64,000 nt of DNA from positions 237,584 through 301,583 of the forward strand of contig DASRBI010000023.1 of assembly GCA_035685165.1 (NCBI GenBank). The letters are read 5' to 3'. The position numbers and the translations under genes were made by a program. The notes beneath the pieces are model-generated. The model saw only the letters and a program-made list of their open reading frames with translations, made no database searches and was not told the DNA's origin. This stretch comes from DATFDN01 sp035685165 (lineage in GTDB: Bacteria > Pseudomonadota > Alphaproteobacteria > Acetobacterales > Acetobacteraceae). Shown here piece by piece: positions 34,630 through 42,618 of the stretch. Position 1 is the first letter of the stretch, and each line of letters starts with the position of its first letter.

Positions 34630-35505
34630 TCATGCCGCGCGCTTTGCCGCCGTGGCGTGCGAGTCCTTGGCGGGATCTGGCGTGGCGGTTTCGGCCTTGG
34701 CGCGGACGACCATCCGATCCGGTAGGCGCAGATCGACGAATTGCAGCGGGCGGTCGAGCAGCTTGTGCTGCTGGTCGAGCTCGGTCAGGCGATCGAGCGC
34801 GGCGACCTCATGGCCTTCCGGCAGCATGATCGTCATCCCGGATTTGAGGATCAGGTTCCACCGCCGCTGGCCGACGCGCACGGCGGCGGACACGCGGGCG
34901 GCAAGCCCGGGCCGATCGGTCAGCGCGTCGATCAGCTTGGCCGCCGCCTCGGGGGCACCGGCGCCGACCACGAGCGGCAGGTCGTGGAAGTCCGCCACGT
35001 TGTTGTTCGTGACGACTTGGCCGGTGCGGTCGATCAGAAGGAACTTGCCCTGGTTCTGCCAGATCGCGAACGGGCGGCGTTCCTGAAGCTGCACGACGAT
35101 GGTACCGGGCAGTCGGCGCTCGACGGTGGCGTGATCGACCCAGGAGAGTTTCTCGATCCGCTCGCGGGCGGCTTCGAGCGAGAAGCCGAGGATCGGGTCG
35201 CCCGGACGGACGCCGAGCGCGTTCCGCAACAGCGGCTCGGGGGTGTTGGCGCGGCCCTCGATGCGGATGTCCTGGACGCGGAAGCCGAAGCGGGCGGTGG
35301 CGAGCCCGAATCGTTCGTGGACGGCGGCGATTAGGCTGCCGGGGCTCGCGCGGTGCATGGCGGCAAGCGCGACCAGGAACAGGAACCCGAAGGCGACGCC
35401 CCAGAAGGCCGGCCGCACGAAGCGACGCTGGCGGCGCAGAAGGAGCCGTAGCCGGGCCGGACGGTCGTTGACCGAGTTGCGCGGCGCGCGCTTCACGCCC
35501 GGCAT
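34630..35505 (-). CDS. ftsQ: Cell division protein FtsQ
   Basis: A 291-residue bitopic divisome protein. A basic cytoplasmic tail (RPARLRLLLRRQRRF) is followed by one membrane helix at about 32-50 (AFWGVAFGFLFLVALAAM). The periplasmic POTRA domain has FRVQDIRIEGRANTPEP. The beta domain contains ERRPFAIWQNQGKFLLIDRTG, split here across the motif start ERRPFAIW. The ATG at 35505 overlaps the ddl end by 13 bp; the longer frame is the ddl shadow. Confidence 0.94.
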   Translation of the reverse strand: MPGVKRAPRNSVNDRPARLRLLLRRQRRFVRPAFWGVAFGFLFLVALAAMHRASPGSLIAAVHERFGLATARFGFRVQDIRIEGRANTPEPLLRNALGVRPGDPILGFSLEAARERIEKLSWVDHATVERRLPGTIVVQLQERRPFAIWQNQGKFLLIDRTGQVVTNNNVADFHDLPLVVGAGAPEAAAKLIDALTDRPGLAARVSAAVRVGQRRWNLILKSGMTIMLPEGHEVAALDRLTELDQQHKLLDRPLQFVDLRLPDRMVVRAKAETATPDPAKDSHATAAKRAA

Positions 35506-36416
35506 GCGGCGTTCTCCACCATCCAGGCGCAGAGTTCGGGGAAGGCGATGCCGCAATGCGCCGCCTGCTCGGGCAGGAGCGAGACGGGGGTGAGGCCGGG
35601 CTGGGTGTTGACCTCCAACAGCACCAGCCGGCCGGGTTCGCCGGCGCTGTCGTCGTAGCGGAAGTCCGCCCGGGTCGCACCGCGGCACCCGAGCGCCCGG
35701 TGCGCGGCGACGGCGACGCTCATCGCCTGATCGTAGGCGTCGCGATGCATCCGGGCGGGAATCACATGGCGCGAGCCGCCGTCCGCGTATTTGGATTCGT
35801 AGTCGTAGAATGTGCCGGCCTGCGCCTCGATCTCGGTGACGGCGAGGGCGCGCTCGCCCATCACGCCGACCGTCAGTTCGCGGCCGGGGATGTATTCCTC
35901 CACCATCGCGCGAGCGCCGAAGCGCCAGGTGCGGGCCACCTCGGCGCGGCGGTTATCGCCTTGGCGGAGGATTTCCACGCCGACCGAGGAGCCTTCGTTG
36001 ACCGGCTTGACGACGAAGGGGCGCGGCAGCGGGTCGTGCGCTTCCAGTTCCTCGATGGCGACCACGATCCCCTGGGCGACCGGCAATCCGGCGGCGCGGA
36101 ACACCGCTTTGGCGGCCTGTTTGTCCATCGCGAGCGAGGAGGCGCGCACGCCCGAGTGGGTGTAGGGAATGCCGAGCCAGTCGAGCACTCCCTGCACCAC
36201 GCCGTCCTCGCCGAAGCGGCCGTGCAGGGCGTTGAAGACGACGTCGGGCCGGTTTTCCGTCAGCGCGGCAATCAGGGTGCCGAGATCGTCGCGCACCTCG
36301 ATCGGCTGCACGGCAAAGCCCGCTTTTTCGAGCGCGGGGATGACCTGGCGCCCGCTGTTGAGGCTGACTTCGCGCTCGGCGGAGATGCCGCCGTAGAGGA
36401 CTGCGACGCGGGTCAT
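35493..36416 (-). CDS. ddl: D-alanine--D-alanine ligase
   Basis: A 307-residue ATP-grasp enzyme that makes the D-Ala-D-Ala end of the peptidoglycan stem peptide. Motifs: VLYGGISAEREVSLNSG at 6-22, HGRFGEDGVVQG, FVVKPVNEGSSVGVE, and LLEVNTQPGLTPVSL with the magnesium-binding Asn. The start MTRVAVLYGG is 5 bp downstream of a palindromic repeat unit that also holds the murB stop codon. The AGGG within that unit could serve as the ribosome site. Confidence 0.97.
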   Translation of the reverse strand: MTRVAVLYGGISAEREVSLNSGRQVIPALEKAGFAVQPIEVRDDLGTLIAALTENRPDVVFNALHGRFGEDGVVQGVLDWLGIPYTHSGVRASSLAMDKQAAKAVFRAAGLPVAQGIVVAIEELEAHDPLPRPFVVKPVNEGSSVGVEILRQGDNRRAEVARTWRFGARAMVEEYIPGRELTVGVMGERALAVTEIEAQAGTFYDYESKYADGGSRHVIPARMHRDAYDQAMSVAVAAHRALGCRGATRADFRYDDSAGEPGRLVLLEVNTQPGLTPVSLLPEQAAHCGIAFPELCAWMVENAACRA

Positions 36417-36420
36417 CGGC

Positions 36421-36477
36421 GCACGCCCTAACCCGGCGCGCTTTGCGCGCCGGCCTCTCCCGCGAGCGGGAAAGGCG
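36421..36477. repeat. Palindromic repeat unit at the murB-ddl junction
   Basis: Read on the minus strand the unit has a first hairpin around CCCGCTCGCGGG, a second hairpin CGGCGCGC-aaa-GCGCGCCG, and the tail GGGTTAGGGCGTGCGC. The same order appears in the copies in murG and murD. It supplies the last 14 or so residues of MurB (FPLAGEAGAQSAPG) and its stop codon TAG at 36428-36430. Confidence 0.75.
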
Positions 36478-37423
36478 TGCGGAAGAGCGGTACGCCGATG
36501 CGGTGGATTTCCCATTCCAGCGACACGCCGCTCATCGCGAAGACGCGGCGGCGCACCTCCTCGCCCAGGCCTTCCAGGTCCGCCGCCGTGGCGCCGTCCT
36601 CGTTGATCAGGAAGTTGCAGTGCTTCTCGGACACGCGGGCGCCGCCGCGGGCAAGGCCGCGGCAGCCGGCGGCGTCGATCAGCTCCCAGGCCTTCATGTC
36701 GGGCGGGTTGCGGAAGGTGGAGCCGCCGGTGCGGCTGCGAATGGGCTGCGTCGCCTCGCGGTTGGCGCGGATCTCCGCCATCCGCGCCGCGATCATGGCC
36801 GGATCGCCCGGCCTGGCGCGCAGGCGGGCGCGGACCACCACCGCGCCCTCGGGCAGGCTGGCGTGGCGGTACGCGAGTGCCAGGTCGGCCGCACTCAGCC
36901 GGACCGGCACGCCCGCGCGCGTCACCACCTCGACCCAGTCGAGGACGCCGGCGATGTCGCCGCCATAGGCGCCGGCGTTCATCGCCACAGCGCCGCCAAT
37001 GCTGCCCGGGATGCCGCACAGGAACTCGAGCCCGGCAAGGCCCGCGGCCGCCGCGTGCTCGGCCACCGTCACGTCGAGCGCGCCAGCACCGGCCACGATC
37101 CCGCCCGCCTCCGGGACGATAGCGGTGAAGCCGCGCGCGAGGCGGAGCGTGACGCCGGGCAGCCCGCCGTCGCGGATGATGAGGTTCGAGCAGGCGCCGA
37201 GCGTGCGGACCGGCACTTCGAGCGGCAGCGCGGCCAGGAAGGCCGCGAGGCCCGCCGCGTCCGCGGGGCGCACCAGCGCCTCGGCGGGGCCGCCGACGCG
37301 GAACCAGGTGGTGGGCGCGAGCGGGGCATCGAACTGCACCCGGCCGCGCAGGCCAGCGAAGGCCGCCTCGGCGTTGGCGAGGGAGCCGGTGAGGCGGGGC
37401 AGGGGCATGGCGTGCGCGGCCAT
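36428..37423 (-). CDS. murB: UDP-N-acetylenolpyruvoylglucosamine reductase MurB
   Basis: A 331-residue FAD enzyme that reduces UDP-GlcNAc-enolpyruvate to UDP-MurNAc. Motifs: TTWFRVGGPAEALVRP near 38-53, TLGACSNLIIRDGGLPG, FLCGIPGSIGGAVAMNAGAYG, and SEKHCNFLINEDGATA. It is the type II form, by the shorter C-terminal domain. The C-terminal tail is supplied by the palindromic repeat, beyond the conserved EIHRIG. The start codon overlaps the murC stop by one base (TGATG). Confidence 0.96.
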   Translation of the reverse strand: MAAHAMPLPRLTGSLANAEAAFAGLRGRVQFDAPLAPTTWFRVGGPAEALVRPADAAGLAAFLAALPLEVPVRTLGACSNLIIRDGGLPGVTLRLARGFTAIVPEAGGIVAGAGALDVTVAEHAAAAGLAGLEFLCGIPGSIGGAVAMNAGAYGGDIAGVLDWVEVVTRAGVPVRLSAADLALAYRHASLPEGAVVVRARLRARPGDPAMIAARMAEIRANREATQPIRSRTGGSTFRNPPDMKAWELIDAAGCRGLARGGARVSEKHCNFLINEDGATAADLEGLGEEVRRRVFAMSGVSLEWEIHRIGVPLFRTPFPLAGEAGAQSAPG

Positions 37424-38862
37424 CAAGCCGCACTCCCGCGCCGGCCAAGCGACGCCGCCTGCAACTCGGCGAGTTCCTGCGGCAGCGCGTTGGCCCACTG
37501 GGTGATGTTGCCGGCGCCGAGGCAGACCACGAAGTCGCCCGGCTTGGCGATGGCGAAGATCATCTCGGCGAGCCGCCCCGGGCTCGGTAGCGGCACGACG
37601 CTGCGGTGACCGCGCGCGCGCATCCCATCGACCAGCGCGTCGCGGTTGACGCCCGGAATGGGCGCTTCGCCGGCCGGATAGACGTCGGCGACGATCACCG
37701 TGCCGGCGTCGTTCATGCAGGTGCAGAACTCGGCGAACAGCGATTGCAGCCGGGTGAAGCGGTGCGGCTGCACGACCGCGATCACGTCGCGCGCGCCGGC
37801 CTGTCGGGCGGCCTTGAGCACGGCGGCGATCTCCACCGGATGGTGCGCGTAGTCGTCGATGACGGTGATGCCGCCGGCTTCGCCCGTCTTGGTGAAGCGG
37901 CGCTTGACGCCGCGGAAAGCGGCGAAGGCGCTGCGGAGCGTCGCGTCGTCGATGTCCATCTCGGTCGCTATGGCGACGGCGGCGAGCGCGTTCTGCACGT
38001 TGTGGCTGCCGAGCATCGGCAGGCGGAATGGCCCCATGCGGCGGGAGCGGTTGCGGATGCGGTCGGTGAAGGTGACCTCGAAGGTCGAGCCGAGCCGGTC
38101 GGCCACCAGCTTGTCGGCGCGGATGTCGGCCTGCGGCGAGAAGCCGTAGGTGATGATCCGCCGGTCCGACAGGCGCGGGATCATCTGCTGCACCTCCGGG
38201 TGGTCGATGCAGAGCACGGCGAAGCCGTAGAACGGGATGTTCGAGACGAACTGGTCGTAGCCCGCGAGCATCGCTTCGGGCGTGCCCCAGTGGTCGAGAT
38301 GCTCGGGGTCCATGTTGGTGACGACGGCGATCACCGCTGGCAAACGGAGGAAACTGCCGTCGCTTTCGTCGGCCTCCACCACCATCCATTCGCCGGCGCC
38401 GAGGCGGGTATTGGTGCCGTAGGCGTTGACGATGCCGCCGTTGATGACGGTTGGGTCGAGATGCGCGCCCTCCAGCACGGCGGCGATCAGGCTGGTGGTG
38501 GTGGTCTTGCCGTGCGTGCCGCCGATCGCGATGGACCAGCGCAGGCGCATCAGTTCGGCCAGCATCTCGGCGCGGCGGACGACCGGGATGAAGCGCGCGC
38601 GGGCGGCCAGCACCTCGGGGTTGTCGCGCTTGACGGCGGTCGAGACGACCACGACGCGTGCATCGCGCAGGTTGGCCGGATCGTGGCCCACATCGACGCG
38701 GATGCCCGCCTCGCGGAGCCGGCGGACATTGGCGGAATCGGCGATGTCGCTGCCTTGGACCTGATAGCCGAGATTGTGCAGCACCTCGGCAATGCCGGAC
38801 ATGCCGATGCCGCCGATGCCGACGAAATGGATGGTGCCGATGGAAAGCGGCAGGGCCCTCAT
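37423..38862 (-). CDS. murC: UDP-N-acetylmuramate--L-alanine ligase MurC
   Basis: A 479-residue Mur ligase that adds L-Ala to UDP-MurNAc. The N-terminal domain has HFVGIGGIGMSGIAEVLHNLG at about 12-32, given in part here as GIGGIGMSGIAEVL. The ATP loop is GGTHGKTTTTSLIA near 113-126, with DESDGSFL and the ADVYPAGEAPI region later. DDYAHHPVEI is the domain-3 signature. Length is normal. It overlaps murG by 4 bp (ATGA). Confidence 0.97.
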   Translation of the reverse strand: MRALPLSIGTIHFVGIGGIGMSGIAEVLHNLGYQVQGSDIADSANVRRLREAGIRVDVGHDPANLRDARVVVVSTAVKRDNPEVLAARARFIPVVRRAEMLAELMRLRWSIAIGGTHGKTTTTSLIAAVLEGAHLDPTVINGGIVNAYGTNTRLGAGEWMVVEADESDGSFLRLPAVIAVVTNMDPEHLDHWGTPEAMLAGYDQFVSNIPFYGFAVLCIDHPEVQQMIPRLSDRRIITYGFSPQADIRADKLVADRLGSTFEVTFTDRIRNRSRRMGPFRLPMLGSHNVQNALAAVAIATEMDIDDATLRSAFAAFRGVKRRFTKTGEAGGITVIDDYAHHPVEIAAVLKAARQAGARDVIAVVQPHRFTRLQSLFAEFCTCMNDAGTVIVADVYPAGEAPIPGVNRDALVDGMRARGHRSVVPLPSPGRLAEMIFAIAKPGDFVVCLGAGNITQWANALPQELAELQAASLGRRGSAA

Positions 38863-40070
38863 GCCGGGGCCTCCTGTGCGACGAGGGAGAGGACGAGATC
38901 GGCGAGGCGTTCGGCGGCGTCCGCCCGGCCGCAGGCGCGCGCCTCGGCCGCCGCTGCCGCGAGGCCGGCTTGGTCCGCGAGCGCGTCGGCCAGCGTTTCG
39001 GCCAGCCGTTCGGGGGTGAACTCGGATTGCGGGATCACGCGGGCGCCTGCGAGCGCACCTGCGTTGGCGCTTTGGTGGTCGTCGATCGCGTGCGGGAGCG
39101 GGACCAGAATCGCGGGCCGGCCCGCGACCGCCAGTTCGGCGACCGTGGAGGCGCCGGCGCGGGCGATGACGAGGTGTGCCGCCGCGATCCGCGCGGCGAC
39201 ATCGGCGAAGAACGGCGCCAGCTCGGCCGGGACGGCGGCGGCGGCGTAGGCCGAGCGGACGCGGTCGATGTCCTCAGCGCGGCATTGCTGGGCAACCGAC
39301 AGACGGGCCTGCAGCGGCTGGGGCAAGGCGGCGACAGCGGCGGGAACGATGTCGCTGAACACCCGGGCGCCGAGCGAGCCGCCCAGGACGAGGAGGCGCA
39401 GCTCGGCGGCGGGCGGCGCGTAGGGCGGGATGGCGGCGATGGCGGGGCGGACCGGGTTGCCCGTGACCTCGGTGCTTGCGCGGGCCGGCACGCGGGCTGT
39501 CTTGGGGAAACTGACGGCCAGCAGATCGGCGAAACGCGCCAGGGCGCGATTGGCGCGGCCGAGAATGGCGTTCTGCTCGTGCAGGATAACGGCCGGGCGG
39601 CGGCGCAGCATGCGGGTGGCCAGCACCGGCGGGACGGACGGGTAGCCGCCGAAGGCGATCAAAGCGGCCGGGCGCAGGGTGGCAAGGGCGCGCCGGGCTT
39701 CGAGCGTCCCGGCGGCAAGGGAGAGTGCGGCGGCGGCGGCGCGCAGCGGGCCGCGGCCCGCAATGCCGGCGCCCTTCAGCACGAACCGTTCGCGGCCGTC
39801 GAAGGCGGGGCTGCTCAGGGCCGACGAGCGGGCATCGGTCATCAGCACGATCCGCTGCCCGCGCGCGATCAGGGCGGCGGCCAGGGCTTCGGCGGGGAAC
39901 ACATGGCCGCCCGTGCCGCCGGCGACGATGACGATGGGGCCGCCATCACCCGCTCGCGTTTCGCGCGGGCGACCGCTCGCGCGGAGCCGGAGAGGTGGCT
40001 TGCATGCCTCTCCCGCTTGCGGGAGAGGCCGGCGCGCCTCGGCGCGCCGGGTGAGGGCGTGCGTGGTCAC
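38859..40070 (-). CDS. murG: MurG glycosyltransferase (lipid II synthase) with repeat-derived N-terminus
   Basis: A 403-residue GT28 enzyme that adds GlcNAc to lipid I on the inner membrane. Fold motifs: VIVAGGTGGHVFPAEALA near 47-64, LIAFGGYPSVPP, ILHEQNAILGRANRAL, VLGGSLGARVFSD, and IARAGASTVAELAVAGRPA. The GGTGGH loop lies around residue 51, about 40 residues later than usual. The extra N-terminus (TTHALTRRAEARRPLPQAGE and more) is encoded by a palindromic repeat doublet. The GTG at 40070 overlaps the ftsW stop as GTGA and no in-frame start exists between it and the fold, so translation must cross the repeat. Confidence 0.93.
   Translation of the reverse strand: MTTHALTRRAEARRPLPQAGEACKPPLRLRASGRPRETRAGDGGPIVIVAGGTGGHVFPAEALAAALIARGQRIVLMTDARSSALSSPAFDGRERFVLKGAGIAGRGPLRAAAAALSLAAGTLEARRALATLRPAALIAFGGYPSVPPVLATRMLRRRPAVILHEQNAILGRANRALARFADLLAVSFPKTARVPARASTEVTGNPVRPAIAAIPPYAPPAAELRLLVLGGSLGARVFSDIVPAAVAALPQPLQARLSVAQQCRAEDIDRVRSAYAAAAVPAELAPFFADVAARIAAAHLVIARAGASTVAELAVAGRPAILVPLPHAIDDHQSANAGALAGARVIPQSEFTPERLAETLADALADQAGLAAAAAEARACGRADAAERLADLVLSLVAQEAPA
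39943..40063. repeat. Inverted palindromic repeat doublet at the murG 5' end
   Basis: Two related units face each other across a 9-nt spacer at 39997-40005. The upper unit, from 40006, has GCCTCTCCCGC pairing with GCGGGAGAGGC, then GGCGCGCC-tc-GGCGCGCC, then GGGTGAGGGCG. The lower unit ends near 39943 in a diverged form with CGCTCGCGTTTCGCGCGGGC. The doublet is translated as the N-terminus of MurG. Confidence 0.75.
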
Positions 40071-41191
40071 GCCGACTCCTCCCGCGAGCGGCGCCGGGTG
40101 AGCGCGAGCAACATCCCGATGGCGAGCGCGACGGCGAGCACTGAGGAGCCGCCATAGGAGATGAAGGGGAGTGTCATCCCCTTGGTCGGGATCAGTTCGA
40201 GCGTGGAGGCCATGTTGACGAAGGCCTGCAAGCCGAAGCCGGTCAGCAGGCCGGCGCAGGCGAGCACCGTGAACAGGTCCTGTTCCCGCAAAAGCCGCAA
40301 CAGGCCGCGCACGACGATGAAGGCGAACAGGCTGAGGATGACGAGACAGACGATCATGCCGAACTCCTCGCCTGCGACGGCAAAGACGAAGTCGGCGTGC
40401 GCGTCCGGCAGCACGTCCTTCACCCGGCCCTCGCCGGGGCCGCGTCCCAGCAGCCCGCCATTGCCGAAGGCTTCGAGAGCGGTCGTGACCTGATAAGCCT
40501 TGCTGAGATCGTGTGGGTGCAGGAACTCCTGCACGCGCGCCTGCACGTGCGGAAAGAGGGTGTAGGCACCAACCGCCGCCGCGCCGATGCCCGCTATGCC
40601 GATGCCGACGAAGAAAAGGTTGAGGCCGTCGACGAAAAGCTGGGCGAAGAACACGGCGGTGATGACCGCCGTCATCCCGATGTCCGGCTGCTCCTTCAAA
40701 AGCGCCACGATCATCAGGTAGATGCCCGCGGCGACCAGGCGGCCGGGAAAGCCACGCGTGTGGTGCGATTCCGCGATCAGCCACGCGCCGAGGACGGCGA
40801 AGCAGGGCTTCAGGAACTCGCTCGGCTGCAAGGAAAGGCCCGGCAGCGCGATCCAGCGGCGCGCGCCCTTGATCTCGACGCCGATCACGAGCGTCGCCGC
40901 CGTCAAAGCAAGCGCCATGATGCAACCGATCACGGCAAGGCGGCGGATATTGCGCGGCGACAGGAGCGAGACGCCGCAAACGATGGCGCCCGCCAGAGCG
41001 AGGAAGGCCACCTGCTTGATGATGAGCGCGTTGCGCGGATCGCCGATCCGCACCGCGACGGCGGGGCTCGCCGCCAGGATCAGGATGTAGCCGAAGCCGA
41101 TCAGCAGGCCCACCGCGCCGAGCGTCCAGCGATCCACGCTCCACCACCAGCGGCCGAGCACGGAGGTGTCGGTGCGCGACAGCGTGGGCAT
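40067..41191 (-). CDS. ftsW: Septal peptidoglycan polymerase FtsW
   Basis: A 374-residue SEDS-family membrane protein with about ten helices that polymerises lipid II together with FtsI. Hallmarks: GARRWIALPGLSLQPSEFLK with the conserved Ser-Glu, KEQPDIGMTAVI, the extracellular loop AFGNGGLLGRGPGEG, PDAHADFVFAVAGEE with the catalytic Asp region, and KGMTLPFISYGGSS. Its ATG shares one base with the murD stop. Confidence 0.96.
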   Translation of the reverse strand: MPTLSRTDTSVLGRWWWSVDRWTLGAVGLLIGFGYILILAASPAVAVRIGDPRNALIIKQVAFLALAGAIVCGVSLLSPRNIRRLAVIGCIMALALTAATLVIGVEIKGARRWIALPGLSLQPSEFLKPCFAVLGAWLIAESHHTRGFPGRLVAAGIYLMIVALLKEQPDIGMTAVITAVFFAQLFVDGLNLFFVGIGIAGIGAAAVGAYTLFPHVQARVQEFLHPHDLSKAYQVTTALEAFGNGGLLGRGPGEGRVKDVLPDAHADFVFAVAGEEFGMIVCLVILSLFAFIVVRGLLRLLREQDLFTVLACAGLLTGFGLQAFVNMASTLELIPTKGMTLPFISYGGSSVLAVALAIGMLLALTRRRSREESA

Positions 41192-42618
41192 CAGGCGGCC
41201 CGCTCGCAGGGCAGAGCGGCGACCAGGGCGGCGAAGCGGTCGCCGCGGGCGTCGAAGCCGCTGAACTGGTCGAAGCTCGCACAGGCCGGGGAGAGCAGCA
41301 CCACTGGCACGCCGCTCCGGCGGGCGGCGGCGAGCGCGGCCGGGACGGCGCGCTCCAGCGTGCCCACCACCTCGTGCGAGACGCCGTGCGCGGCGAGGGT
41401 GGCGGCGAGCAGGGGCGCGTCGCGGCCGATCAGCACGGCATGGGCGACGCGCGGAAAAAGCGGCGCCAGGGGTGCGATGCCGCCTTCCTTGGCGATCCCG
41501 CCCGCGATCCAGACCACGCGCGGATAGCAGGCGAGCGCGCGCGCCGCCGAATCGGCGTTGGTCGCCTTGCTGTCGTTGACGAAGGCGATGCCGCCCGCGC
41601 GGCCGAGCATCTGCTGGCGGTGCGGTAGTCCGGGGAAGCTCGCGAGCGCGCGGGCGATCGCGGCGTCCGGAGCGCCGAAATGTCGCGCCATGGCGGCGGC
41701 GGCGGCGGCGTTCTGCACGTTGTGCGGGCCGGGCAGTGCCGGGGCGTCGGCGAGCGGCGGGCCGGTTTCGGATACGGTGACGACCCGCGCGGGCCGGGTG
41801 GCGAGCCAGGCGGCGGTCAGGCGGCTCGGTTCGTCGTCGGTGCCGACCACGGCTAGGTCGCCCACTTGCTGGCCCGCGAAAATGGCGCGCTTCGCCGCCA
41901 GATACCGGGCCAGGTCGCCGTGGCGATCCAGATGGTCCGGGCTAAGATTGAGCATCGCCGCGGCATCGAAACGGAGCGTGGCGATTCGCTCCAACATGTA
42001 GCTCGACATTTCGAGCGCGTAGACACCGCCATCCGGCAGGAGCGGAAGGGCGAGGGCGGGGGTACCGAGATTGCCGCCGGCCGCGTTCGGGATGCCGGCT
42101 TCGCTCAGCATGTGGGCGAGCAGGGCGGTAGTGGTGGACTTGCCGTTGGTGCCGGTGATGCCGGCGAGGCGGGCGCGCGAGCCGGATTTGCGGACGGCAC
42201 GGTAGAGCAGTTCGGCGTCGGAGAGGATCGGCCAGCCTGCCTCGCGCGCGCGCCGAGCGAGCCTGTGTGGGGCGGGCAGGCAGTGCGGGATGCCGGGGGA
42301 GAGGATGAGGGCGTCGAGGCGGTCCTGCGGGGCGGGCTCGCGGATTTCGAGGTGCACGCCCTCATCCGGCCAGGCTTGCGTCGGGCCGATGTCTCCGGCG
42401 GAGCGGGAGAGGCGATTCTGTGCGCCTCTCCCGCTTGCGGGAAAGGCTGGCGCGGCGAATGCCGCGCCGGATGAGGAGCGGGCGGACTCGTTGTCGTCCC
42501 AGGCGATGACCTCCGCCCCCATCGCCAGCAGGGCGCGCGCGACCGGCAGGCCGTTGCGGCCGAGGCCGACGACGGCGAAGCGGGAGCCGGCGAACAGATC
42601 GGGCGGAAAGCGGCTCAT
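41191..42618 (-). CDS. murD: UDP-N-acetylmuramoylalanine--D-glutamate ligase MurD, with in-frame repeat insertion
   Basis: A 475-residue Mur ligase that adds D-Glu. Motifs: FAVVGLGRNGLPVARAL at 14-30, ILSPGIPH, ITGTNGKSTTTALLAHML, NLSPDHLDRHG and ATNADSAARAL with the substrate-binding region. Residues 48-89, between AWDDNES and EIREP, are Ala/Arg/Ser/Pro-rich, do not match the family and come from a 123-bp palindromic repeat doublet; 123 bp is 41 codons, so the frame is kept. The insertion is in the UDP-binding N-terminal domain, after the second strand, where a surface loop is expected. ATGA overlap with mraY. Confidence 0.95.
   Translation of the reverse strand: MSRFPPDLFAGSRFAVVGLGRNGLPVARALLAMGAEVIAWDDNESARSSSGAAFAAPAFPASGRGAQNRLSRSAGDIGPTQAWPDEGVHLEIREPAPQDRLDALILSPGIPHCLPAPHRLARRAREAGWPILSDAELLYRAVRKSGSRARLAGITGTNGKSTTTALLAHMLSEAGIPNAAGGNLGTPALALPLLPDGGVYALEMSSYMLERIATLRFDAAAMLNLSPDHLDRHGDLARYLAAKRAIFAGQQVGDLAVVGTDDEPSRLTAAWLATRPARVVTVSETGPPLADAPALPGPHNVQNAAAAAAMARHFGAPDAAIARALASFPGLPHRQQMLGRAGGIAFVNDSKATNADSAARALACYPRVVWIAGGIAKEGGIAPLAPLFPRVAHAVLIGRDAPLLAATLAAHGVSHEVVGTLERAVPAALAAARRSGVPVVLLSPACASFDQFSGFDARGDRFAALVAALPCERAA
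42354..42476. repeat. Inverted palindromic repeat doublet inside murD
   Basis: Two units of the same family as at murG and murB face each other. The inner arms AGCGGGAGAGGC (42402-42413) and GCCTCTCCCGCT (42424-42435) are perfect 12-bp complements with a 10-nt spacer. The outer ends are CCTCATCCGG and CCGGATGAGG. The arrangement is like a BIME, that is, two REP units head to head. It is exactly 41 codons of the murD frame. Confidence 0.8.
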
